6,098 nt of DNA, taken from contig DEPD01000137.1 in the NCBI GenBank assembly GCA_002358575.1, positions 14,566 to 20,663 of the forward strand, written 5' to 3'. Both the position numbers and the translations under genes were made by a program. Of this stretch, positions 1-5,106 are shown in pieces. Every line of letters begins with the position of its first letter. Position 1 is the stretch's first letter. The DNA comes from Lachnospiraceae bacterium UBA3401. Lineage in GTDB: Bacteria; Bacillota; Clostridia; Lachnospirales; Lachnospiraceae. The notes below the pieces were generated by a model that saw nothing but the letters and a program-made list of their open reading frames with translations, did no database searches and was not told the DNA's origin.

Positions 1-575
1 TTTTGATAATTTAAACCGTAGGACTGCGACGTACCCCTTGTGTCAGAGGTATTGTAAAGGTCTATCGTTTCCTTACCCAAAATTTCCGCCATCTCTTTTA
101 AAGTGGTCTTTTCCTTCCCTCCGAGGAATAAGGTGGTATCACAATTCCCTTCAATGGTGTCAGCGTTGTCCTTATAAATCGCTTTAAGCTGTGACTTCGA
201 CTGCAAGATAATGGAAGCCGATATTTCCCGGCTCCGGATTGTGGCAATCAGCTTCTCAAACTTTGGTATCTGCCCGATGTTTGCAAACTCATCGAGTAAG
301 CAGCGCACATGGACGGGCAATCTCCCATGATACACATCGTCCGCCCTGTCACAGAGCAGGTTAAAAAGCTGCGTATACATGATAGACACGATAAAATTGA
401 ACGTGTCATCGGTATCGGAAATAATGACAAACAACGCTGTCTTTTCATCCCCGATCATATCCAATCCCAACTCGTCATAGCTTGTCAGGTCACGCAGCTC
501 CTTGATGTCAAAGGGGGCTAAACGTGCGCCACAGCTAATTAAAATGCTTTTCGCTGTCTTGCCTGTAACTATTTG
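1..575 (-). pseudogene. VirD4/TraG-type conjugal coupling ATPase, 5'-truncated fragment
   Basis: Reading the minus strand from 575 gives one open frame of 191 codons that continues past the left edge. Recognisable blocks in order are GKTAKSILISCGARLAPFDI, TALFVIISDTDDTFNF, the Walker B-like LLDEFANIG (DEFANIG at 273-293), ATIRSREISASIILQ, NADTIEGNC and LFLGGKEKTTL. These match the CD1115-type VirD4/TraG coupling proteins of Clostridial conjugative elements, inner-membrane ATPases that bring the relaxase-DNA complex to the type IV secretion channel. Such proteins are usually about 600 residues, with membrane segments and a Walker A motif in the N-terminal half. None of that half is present: the frame meets a stop at 576-578, and the sequence beyond is the promoter of the arsenic-type operon. 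I see no start codon with a ribosome binding site. The family call is firm; loss of function is inferred from the missing N-terminal half. Confidence 0.88.
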
Positions 576-609
576 TCAAGGACTTTTTCATCATTTTATA
601 TTGACAAAT
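571..609. repeat. 9-bp perfect inverted repeat at the virD4/cargo junction
   Basis: ATTTGTCAA at 571-579 and TTGACAAAT at 601-609 are exact reverse complements separated by 21 bases. The left arm covers the stop that ends the VirD4 frame, and the right arm contains the -35 box of the arsR promoter. It could be a relic of the insertion boundary, an accessory ArsR site, or chance in AT-rich DNA. Confidence 0.5.
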
Positions 610-617
610 TTCAATAT
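598..617 (+). promoter_or_regulatory. Probable ArsR operator O1
   Basis: ATATTGA (598-604) and TCAATAT (611-617) form a perfect 7-bp inverted repeat with a 6-bp centre. This resembles the imperfect dyads bound by ArsR/SmtB repressors. It overlaps the -35 box and most of the promoter spacer, so a bound repressor would block RNA polymerase. Its core recurs upstream of the permease gene. The dyad is seen directly; binding by ArsR is inferred from position and family behaviour. Confidence 0.7.
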
Positions 618-628
618 GTGAATATAAT
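601..628 (+). promoter_or_regulatory. Sigma-A-type promoter of the arsR operon
   Basis: A consensus -35 box TTGACA (601-606) is followed, after 16 bases, by a consensus -10 box TATAAT (623-628). This is a strong housekeeping-type promoter reading right into arsR, with a leader of roughly 20 bases before the ribosome binding site GGGAGG. It overlaps the ArsR operator, which suggests autorepression relieved by metalloid. Confidence 0.8.
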
Positions 629-654
629 GGTGGTATAAACAGAATTTTAGGGAG

Positions 655-975
655 GTGTCAAAACTGATTGATGAAGTAAAGATACCAATAATATTTAAGG
701 CATTTTGTGATGAAAACCGTATTCAAATTTTGAAACAGTTAATTACGGGAGAGAAGTGTGCCTGTGTTTTGTTAGACAGTCTGCATATATCACAACCCAC
801 ATTATCACATCACATGAAAATTCTTTGTGCTTCGGGTATCGTGGTTATGAGGAAAGAACAAAAATGGGCGCACTATTCAATATCGCAAGAGGGAATTGCT
901 TATGCGATTAACTATCTTCAATCCCTTACAACATTAAATGGCTCAAATGAAAATAAACCATGTTGTGATAAGTAG
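655..975 (+). CDS. arsR: ArsR/SmtB-family metalloregulatory repressor
   Basis: This is a 106-residue winged-helix repressor of usual ArsR length. Residues 12-30 form the leading helices (IIFKAFCDENRIQILKQL), and 43-57 carry the recognition helix with the family hallmark ISQPTLSHHMKIL. Just before it, the GEKCAC segment places Cys35 and Cys37 as the CxC thiolate pair used by ArsR proteins to bind As(III) or Sb(III). Cys58 and a C-terminal Cys103-Cys104 pair could add ligands. Metalloid binding should release the DNA and induce the operon. The start is uncertain. GTG at 655 overlaps the only good Shine-Dalgarno (GGGAGG, 650-655), so it is poorly placed. CTG at 664 sits 8 bases after that site and would be ideally spaced but is a rare start codon. 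Family assignment is firm; the exact inducer is inferred. Confidence 0.92.
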   Translation: MSKLIDEVKIPIIFKAFCDENRIQILKQLITGEKCACVLLDSLHISQPTLSHHMKILCASGIVVMRKEQKWAHYSISQEGIAYAINYLQSLTTLNGSNENKPCCDK

Positions 976-1000
976 TATTTTTTATGTCACACATGGTTTT
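958..1000 (+). terminator. Weak hairpin between arsR and the permease gene, possible attenuator
   Basis: CCATG-TGTGA (958-968, one bulged T) pairs with TCACACATGG (987-996) around an 18-base loop and is followed by TTTTC. The stem includes the last arsR codons and surrounds its stop. The large loop and short T run make it a poor terminator; it could attenuate or protect the transcript between the two genes. Confidence 0.35.
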
Positions 1001-1014
1001 CAAGAAAGAAACAC

Positions 1015-1032
1015 ATTGATACATTTCAATAT
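1015..1032 (+). promoter_or_regulatory. Probable second ArsR operator O2 upstream of the permease gene
   Basis: ATTGATACATTTCAATAT (1015-1032) matches the O1 core at 600-617 in 16 of 18 positions and keeps the ATTGA-N6-TCAAT dyad. A -35-like TTGATA (1016-1021) and a -10-like TATAAG (1036-1041) flank it, but only 14 bases apart, so this is a weak promoter at best. The site lies 22 bases before the permease start. Confidence 0.6.
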
Positions 1033-1053
1033 TTCTATAAGTGGAGGTTAATT

Positions 1054-2067
1054 ATGGAAACATTAAAAACAGGTTGGAATTTCTTTCAAGATGAAATTCT
1101 TGGTATGCAATGGTTAAATCGAATGATAGGAAGTCTGCTTGATACCCTCGGTTTAGATGTTACGGATAAAATTGGCGGCAGTATTCAGTTTTTTCTCTAT
1201 GACACCGTTAAAATCATGGTGCTTTTAGGTGTTTTGATTTTGCTCATTTCGTATATTCGGAGTTATTTCCCGCCGGAAAGAACAAAGAAAATACTCGGCA
1301 GATTTCATGGTATCGGTGCAAACATTATTGCCGCTTTGCTTGGAACAGTGACACCGTTTTGCTCCTGTTCATCAATCCCGCTTTTTATCGGCTTTACAAG
1401 TGCAGGACTGCCATTAGGGGTAACATTTTCCTTTTTGATTTCTTCCCCTATGGTTGACTTAGGCTCACTTGTACTGCTAATGAGTATATTCGGTTGGAAA
1501 GTTGCAGTAACTTATGTCATACTTGGGCTTGTGATTGCCGTTGCGGGTGGTACTATGATTGAAAAATTACACCTTGAAAACTATGTGGAAGAATTTATAC
1601 GTAGCGGAAAATCTGTTGATGTTGAACAGGAGGAACTTCGCTTCAAAGACCGCATGAAATACGCATGGGAACAGGTTGTATCTACGGCGAAAAAAGTCAT
1701 ACTATATGTACTGGTCGGTGTTGCTATCGGCGCATTTATCCATAACTGGATACCCGAAGATTTTATTGTGCGTGTTCTTGGAACGGGCAATCCTTTAGGA
1801 GTTTTCATTGCCACGATTGCGGGAGTTCCCATGTATGCTGACATATTTGGCACAATCCCGATTGCCGAGGCACTGTTGGCAAAGGGCGCACAACTTGGAG
1901 TTGTCCTGTCCTTTATGATGGGCGTAACAACCCTGTCCTTACCGTCTATGATTATGCTGCGTAAAGCTGTCAAGCCTAAGCTGCTTGCTATATTTATTGC
2001 AATCTGCACGATTGGCATTATCCTTGTTGGCTATTTCTTCAATGCAATTCAATTCCTGCTCATATAA
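1054..2067 (+). CDS. arsP: ArsP/COG0701-type permease, probable (organo)arsenical efflux
   Basis: This is a 337-residue polytopic membrane protein. About eight hydrophobic stretches are visible, in two blocks separated by a charged cytoplasmic-type stretch near residues 170-210. The signature TPFCSCSSIPL (residues 100-110, Cys103 and Cys105), followed by FTSAGLPLG and FLISSPMVD, is typical of the UPF0718/COG0701 permeases that include ArsP. The second block repeats the pattern with GVPMYADIFGTIPIAEAL and LSFMMGVTTLSLPSMIMLR. Known ArsP proteins export trivalent organoarsenicals such as methylarsenite; other family members are linked to copper or zinc, so the substrate here is inferred from the adjacent arsR. 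The ATG follows GTGGAGG at 1041-1047 at normal spacing. The next gene encodes a thioredoxin-like protein, a pairing I associate with this permease family. It is not ArsB or Acr3. Confidence 0.82.
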   Translation: METLKTGWNFFQDEILGMQWLNRMIGSLLDTLGLDVTDKIGGSIQFFLYDTVKIMVLLGVLILLISYIRSYFPPERTKKILGRFHGIGANIIAALLGTVTPFCSCSSIPLFIGFTSAGLPLGVTFSFLISSPMVDLGSLVLLMSIFGWKVAVTYVILGLVIAVAGGTMIEKLHLENYVEEFIRSGKSVDVEQEELRFKDRMKYAWEQVVSTAKKVILYVLVGVAIGAFIHNWIPEDFIVRVLGTGNPLGVFIATIAGVPMYADIFGTIPIAEALLAKGAQLGVVLSFMMGVTTLSLPSMIMLRKAVKPKLLAIFIAICTIGIILVGYFFNAIQFLLI

Positions 2068-2115
2068 TTGCTTGGGGAAATCAAATATAAATCAAAACAT
2101 GGAGGTAAATTTATT

Positions 2116-2475
2116 ATGGCACTATTTGGAAAAAAGAAAGAAGAAAAGAAAGTTCCTGTCTGCGGTTGCAATTCCGGCTGTCCTGCGCCCGAAGCAACAG
2201 AAAGCACAAGCGGTTGCTGTTCCGAAGCGCAAAACGGTATTTGTTGTATCAAGGTTTTAGGTTCGGGGTGTGCGTCCTGCCATGCACTATATGAAAACAC
2301 AAAGGAAGCTGTTCAAAAAATGGGGCTTTTGATAGAAGTGGAATATGTAACTGATATGCAGAAAATCATGGAATATGGCGTTATGAGTATGCCCGCACTT
2401 GTCGTAAATGAGAAAGTTGTGTCTATGGGTAAAGTATTGAAATCCGCTGATATAGAAAAATTGCTTCGTAAATAA
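2116..2475 (+). CDS. Thioredoxin-like redox protein with cysteine-rich N-terminal tail
   Basis: This 119-residue protein has no signal peptide or membrane segment. Residues 45-119 form a small thioredoxin fold of the 'redox-active disulfide protein 2' kind: IKVLGSGCASC with the active-site pair Cys52-x-x-Cys55, and the cis-proline loop YGVMSMPALVV (Pro93). The first 44 residues are unusual: a lysine-rich start (GKKKEEKK) and then Cys16, 18, 22, 34, 35, 43 and 44, giving nine cysteines within 55 residues. Such a tail could bind metalloid or pass electrons. The start at 2116 is chosen because GGAGG (2101-2105) lies ten bases upstream; an in-frame ATG at 2068 has no such site. The gene is 48 bases after the permease gene, so the product may reduce or deliver substrate to the permease. 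That role is inferred. Confidence 0.85.
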   Translation: MALFGKKKEEKKVPVCGCNSGCPAPEATESTSGCCSEAQNGICCIKVLGSGCASCHALYENTKEAVQKMGLLIEVEYVTDMQKIMEYGVMSMPALVVNEKVVSMGKVLKSADIEKLLRK

Positions 2476-2515
2476 AGTTTCTAAAATGGAATTATTGAAA
2501 AGGTGGATATAAGTA

Positions 2516-2704
2516 ATGAGTTGTCCAAATGTAAAAGTTTGTGCCTGTCCGAAAAGGACTTGTCCAAACAACGGAAAATGTTGTGCTTGCGTTATCAAGC
2601 ATAGGGAAACTGACAGTTTGCCATACTGCCTGTTTCCAAACAATAACGGCGATAAAAGCAATAGAAATCACTATGAAATGTTAAAAAGGCGTTTCGGAGG
2701 ATAA
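2516..2704 (+). CDS. Small cysteine-rich protein, possible metal(loid)-binding
   Basis: The 62-residue product carries eight cysteines in its first 38 residues (3, 9, 11, 16, 22, 23, 25 and 38), arranged as C-x5-C-x-C-x4-C-x5-CC-x-C-x12-C. A conserved-looking RETDSLPYCLFP segment and a basic tail (HYEMLKRRF) follow. AGGTGG at 2501-2506 lies nine bases before the ATG, and the gene is 40 bases after the thioredoxin gene, so it is very probably translated as part of the operon. The pattern suggests a zinc- or iron-sulfur-binding knuckle or a thiol buffer for arsenic; I recognise the general type from Clostridia but not a named function. There is no signal peptide, so a cytoplasmic location is expected. 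Confidence 0.75.
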   Translation: MSCPNVKVCACPKRTCPNNGKCCACVIKHRETDSLPYCLFPNNNGDKSNRNHYEMLKRRFGG

Positions 2705-2705
2705 A

Positions 2706-2729
2706 GGCAGGTGGTAGCATGGGAAAATG
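2706..2729 (+). promoter_or_regulatory. Ribosome binding site with two competing starts (frameshifted 5' end)
   Basis: GGCAGGTGG (2706-2714) is followed four bases later by ATG at 2719, which opens only four codons (Met-Gly-Lys-Cys) before a TAA. The long frame begins at ATG 2727, twelve bases from the site and poorly spaced. One extra A in the AAAA run at 2724-2727 would make a continuous Met-Gly-Lys-Met-Leu start from 2719. The sequence therefore looks like a one-base loss. Confidence 0.5.
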
Positions 2730-3146
2730 TTAATACTGACATTTAATGACAATGAGGAAAAGGCGGTTGAGAAAGTCCTAGCGGCATTAGCTGATGAAAT
2801 CAAATTTGAAGTATTACAGTCTTTTTCCTCTCCCATGTTATCCTATTCGGGGCTCGAAATACGGCAGTACCAACGGCGTGTGCTTCGGAATGGTAAAGAC
2901 GTAAAACTTACTCGTCTTGAATATGGTACACTTGTTTTTCTCGCTTCAAGTCCAAACAGGGTATTTACGCAATCGCAAATCTTTGAAGCTGTTTGGAGCA
3001 TGGATAGCAATAGCTGTCATTCAAGCGTTGCAAATGTGATATATAATCTGCGGAAAAAGATTGAGCCGGATAGTAAAAACCCGACTTATATAAAAACTGT
3101 TCTAGGCATTGGTTACAAGTTCAATGCTGACAATGAAGGGGAATGA
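2727..3146 (+). CDS. Stand-alone OmpR/PhoB-type winged-helix DNA-binding protein
   Basis: Of 139 residues, about 42-134 form a transcriptional-regulator C-terminal (OmpR/PhoB) winged helix: LEIRQYQRRVLRNGKDVKL makes the leading sheet, TRLEYGTLVFLASSPNRVFT the first helices, VANVIYNLRKKIEP the recognition helix, and YIKTVLGIGYKF the wing. The first 35 residues (LTFNDNEEKAVEKVLAALADEI) are too short for a receiver domain and lack the phosphoacceptor layout, so it is not a normal response regulator. Proteins of this shape are common in Clostridial mobile elements. The gene is 22 bases after the cysteine-rich gene on the same strand and may be read from the ArsR promoter. The best-placed start (2719) is out of frame by one base, so expression may be reduced. 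The target is unknown; the neighbouring mobilization genes are candidates. Confidence 0.82.
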   Translation: MLILTFNDNEEKAVEKVLAALADEIKFEVLQSFSSPMLSYSGLEIRQYQRRVLRNGKDVKLTRLEYGTLVFLASSPNRVFTQSQIFEAVWSMDSNSCHSSVANVIYNLRKKIEPDSKNPTYIKTVLGIGYKFNADNEGE

Positions 3147-3169
3147 AGGTATACTGCCTGTCATTCCCC
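3138..3169 (+). terminator. Hairpin at the 3' end of the plus-strand operon
   Basis: GGGGAATGA (3138-3146) pairs perfectly over 9 bp with TCATTCCCC (3161-3169) around a 14-base loop. The left arm contains the stop codon of the winged-helix gene. Only a loose T-rich stretch follows on the plus strand. It lies between two convergent genes, as expected for a terminator or a transcript 3'-end stabiliser. Confidence 0.5.
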
Positions 3170-3185
3170 TGTCTGATATAGATTA

Positions 3186-3365
3186 TTATTTTATCCGGCA
3201 TTGCTTGGGATTGGTACAGTCGTTAATGATAATCCGTTTCAGCTTGTCATATGCGCCCTCTGTGCTTGTCTTACTGAAATGCAACGATACCTCGTAGGTG
3301 GTCTTGCCTATGGTCTTTCTTATCCGTTGCGGGTTACTGGCAGTAGTATTGTCTGTTTCCTGCAT
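3186..3365 (-). CDS. tnpW: TnpW-family small transposon-encoded protein
   Basis: The 59-residue product contains TTASNPQRIRKTIGKTTYEV and HFSKTSTEGAYDKLKRII, the hallmark sequence of the TnpW family found in Clostridial transposons and conjugative elements. Its function is not established; it is small, basic in the middle and soluble. I chose the ATG at 3365 because AAAGGAAAG lies just upstream at good spacing; a 14-residue extension to 3407 would cross the terminator T run. It faces the winged-helix gene tail to tail and lies downstream of mobA in the same direction, but a strong terminator separates them. It therefore needs read-through or its own promoter, and I see no convincing promoter in the gap. 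Confidence 0.85.
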   Translation of the reverse strand: MQETDNTTASNPQRIRKTIGKTTYEVSLHFSKTSTEGAYDKLKRIIINDCTNPKQCRIK

Positions 3366-3391
3366 ATGGTCTTTCCTTTCTGTTTTGGGGT

Positions 3392-3428
3392 AAAAAAATA
3401 GCGGCAAAACTGTGATAGCTTTACCGCT
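3392..3428 (-). terminator. Rho-independent terminator after the relaxase gene
   Basis: On the minus strand AGCGGTAAA (3428-3420) pairs with TTTGCCGCT (3408-3400), a 9-bp stem with one G-T wobble and an 11-base loop. It is followed by A and seven Ts (3398-3392). The structure is textbook, starts 24 bases after the mobA stop, and would end the mobilization transcript before tnpW. Confidence 0.85.
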
Positions 3429-3452
3429 GTTGATGATACATAGCCGACTGGA

Positions 3453-4925
3453 TCACAATGACACATCATGCGTTTTTGACTTCTCCTTTCTCTGTTCTGT
3501 CGACGGTATCGCCTGTTCTACACAACGCTTGACGGTTTCAGCTTCAGCAACTTCTTCTTTCAGACTTCGCATTTCCCGATAAAGGCGGTCTTTTTGTGCG
3601 GTTAGGTCTGTAACCTCGGCTTTCCATGCTTTCGGTCTTAGCTTGGTGTCGCTCCCTAAATGCTCTTTCAGATACCGTTCCGCTCGGTCATACAGTGCAA
3701 GTTCGGTACGGTAGCGTTCCGCATAGTCCTCCTGCTTTTTCGGCTTGGTCTGTTTGTAGGTCTTGTGGTATTCCCGATATTGCAGATACTTTTCCGCTTG
3801 GTCTATCAGTTCTTTCCGCTCATGGAGTAGCTTTTCCGTCTGCTTTATCTCGCTGTTTGTATTCCAGTACCGCTTTTTCATTTTCGATAGCGTTTCCTGC
3901 AACTCGGACAGGGTGGAAATGTTGTTGCCTTGCAAGAAGCTGACCGCCTTTGCAAAACTCTTTAGGTCTTTTATCTTCCCGTAGCGACTGTTTGGCTGTC
4001 CTGCCTGTTGCATGGCAGTATTCAGCAGTTCAAGGAGCGTGGGCGGCTGTTGGGAATGGAGAGGAACGGAAGGGAAAGGATTGACGGATTGATTTTCCTT
4101 TACCCATTTTCCAAGTTCCGCAATCCTGCGCCTTACTTCTTTCAGCAGTCGGTTCTGCTCCCTTATCAGACGGTTTTTTTCGCCTTTCTCGGTCACAATC
4201 CCCCTGCGCTCCATTTGGGTAGCGGAAACGCCCATGTGTACGGTCGGTATCTGCTCAACGCCCTGCCGCTCATAGGAACGGTGGTCTATCCTCTGCGGGA
4301 TATTCTGCCCTGCAAGGTACTTGTTCGTAACGTCTGCCCATGCCTGCCGCCACAACTCGGCTTTGTCTTTGCCGTTCCAGTCTGTGAGGTCAACTTTTCT
4401 CGTTTTGAAACTGCCGTTTTTCAGTTTTATCCGCTGACCGTTTTTGTCTAAGATGTATTCCTTTTTTGATTTTGCGCCCCATTCGCCGGACTGTTCCAGT
4501 GGTCGCATGGTAAGCATGATGTGGGCGTGTGGGTTTCCGTTTTTCTTGTCATGGATTGCTATGTCCGCACACATTCCGTCTGACACAAAATTAGCCTGCA
4601 CATACTCACGCACAAGCTGTATCTGTTTCTCCCTGTCAAGTTCAACGGGGAGTGCGACTTCAATCTCCCTTGCAAGCTGTGAGTTCTTTGCCTTTTCGAT
4701 TTTCTCAACGGCGTTCCAAAGGGTGGAGCGGTCTGCAAAGTCGGGCGGGGCGTGGGGCGGTAGCAGTATCTCTGTGTGGACTATCCCCCTTTTCCTTGTG
4801 AAGTCATGGGTAATGCCGTCATATTCGTTTTTGAGTATCTCGCCGCTTCGGTATGCTGACGCTCCAACGGCTGACATTCCCTTGCCCCTGCTGATTATCT
4901 TGATTGTGCAATGGTAAATCGCCAC
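3453..4925 (-). CDS. mobA: MobA/MobL-family relaxase (MOBQ)
   Basis: This 490-residue relaxase nicks oriT and stays bound to the 5' DNA end during transfer. The N-terminal domain starts AIYHCTIKIISRGKG; Tyr25 in SAVGASAYRSGE aligns with the catalytic tyrosine of RSF1010 MobA. AREIEVALP (about 85-93) and HDKKNGNPHAHIMLTMRP (125-142, metal-binding His125, His133 and His135) complete the three relaxase motifs. From about residue 270 to the end the protein is rich in charged heptad-like stretches (NRLIREQNRLLKEVRRRIAE, and later KDRLYREMRSLKEEVAEAE), so a long coiled coil is likely. There is no primase domain as in RSF1010 MobA. The start is GTG at 4925, with AAAGGAGG eight bases upstream, and the protein then begins exactly at the family N-terminus; an ATG at 5006 would add 27 unrelated residues. 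Its substrate oriT lies immediately upstream. Confidence 0.94.
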   Translation of the reverse strand: MAIYHCTIKIISRGKGMSAVGASAYRSGEILKNEYDGITHDFTRKRGIVHTEILLPPHAPPDFADRSTLWNAVEKIEKAKNSQLAREIEVALPVELDREKQIQLVREYVQANFVSDGMCADIAIHDKKNGNPHAHIMLTMRPLEQSGEWGAKSKKEYILDKNGQRIKLKNGSFKTRKVDLTDWNGKDKAELWRQAWADVTNKYLAGQNIPQRIDHRSYERQGVEQIPTVHMGVSATQMERRGIVTEKGEKNRLIREQNRLLKEVRRRIAELGKWVKENQSVNPFPSVPLHSQQPPTLLELLNTAMQQAGQPNSRYGKIKDLKSFAKAVSFLQGNNISTLSELQETLSKMKKRYWNTNSEIKQTEKLLHERKELIDQAEKYLQYREYHKTYKQTKPKKQEDYAERYRTELALYDRAERYLKEHLGSDTKLRPKAWKAEVTDLTAQKDRLYREMRSLKEEVAEAETVKRCVEQAIPSTEQRKEKSKTHDVSL

Positions 4926-4933
4926 GCTTTCAG

Positions 4934-4941
4934 CCTCCTTT
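4934..4941 (-). promoter_or_regulatory. mobA: Strong ribosome binding site that fixes the GTG start of mobA
   Basis: AAAGGAGG on the minus strand lies eight bases before GTG 4925. No comparable site precedes the upstream in-frame ATG at 5006, so the shorter GTG-started protein is preferred. Confidence 0.85.
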
Positions 4942-4958
4942 CGGGTGGCACATTTTAG

Positions 4959-5009
4959 ACTTTGTGGACAGTTATGCCCCGCACTTTGGGGTATAACTGT
5001 ACGCAAAGT
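4959..5009. repeat. Long near-perfect inverted repeat upstream of mobA
   Basis: ACAGTTATGCCCC (4968-4980) and GGGGTATAACTGT (4988-5000) form a 13-bp stem with one wobble pair and a 7-base loop. After a three-base internal mismatch zone, ACTTTG (4959-4964) pairs with CAAAGT (5004-5009), so the whole stem spans about 22 positions. It sits between oriT and the relaxase gene, and could be an accessory relaxosome site, an operator for mobA autoregulation, or an mRNA leader structure. Confidence 0.7.
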
Positions 5010-5022
5010 TCACTAAAGGGTA

Positions 5023-5082
5023 GGGCGGAACGCCCGTAGGGGAATTGTCGTTTCCCCTGTTGGCTGTCGCTAGACAGACAAT
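5023..5082. repeat. Cluster of short hairpins in the oriT region
   Basis: Three perfect hairpins follow one another: GGGCG/CGCCC with a GAA loop (5023-5035), GGGGAA/TTCCCC (5039-5057) and CTGTC/GACAG with a GCTA loop (5064-5077). ATTGTC (5044-5049) can also pair with GACAAT (5077-5082), which would compete with the last two. No open frame of note covers them. This density of dyads is typical of transfer origins and their flanks. Confidence 0.55.
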
Positions 5083-5106
5083 GTCCTCTGCAAGAGCCCT
5101 CGGAGA

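Noticed and set aside
309..521. Plus-strand and alternate minus-strand frames over virD4
   Set aside because: The continuous minus-strand frame encodes recognised VirD4 motifs; the others are shadows.
546..566. VTGKTAKS in the virD4 fragment as a Walker A motif
   Set aside because: It lacks the full GxxxxGK[ST] layout and lies in the middle of the family alignment just before the conserved ISCGARLAPF block; the real Walker A would be in the missing N-terminal half.
571..609. Divergent promoter using TTGACA on the minus strand at 579-574
   Set aside because: No acceptable -10 box follows at 16-18 bases on the minus strand.
1581..2018. Minus-strand open frame opposite the permease gene
   Set aside because: It mirrors the permease coding sequence; no recognisable motif or start signal.
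1054..2067. ArsB or Acr3 arsenite pump
   Set aside because: The TPFCSCSS signature and two-block layout fit the COG0701/ArsP permease family instead.
2727..3146. Two-component response regulator
   Set aside because: Only the DNA-binding wing is present; the first 35 residues are too short for a receiver and no sensor kinase gene is adjacent.
3626..4917. Several plus-strand open frames opposite mobA
   Set aside because: They are antisense shadows of a well-recognised relaxase, with no ribosome binding sites and low-complexity products.
4926..5006. N-terminal extension of the relaxase to ATG 5006
   Set aside because: It adds 27 residues unlike any relaxase, runs through the cruciform and lacks a ribosome binding site; GTG 4925 has an excellent one and begins at the family N-terminus.
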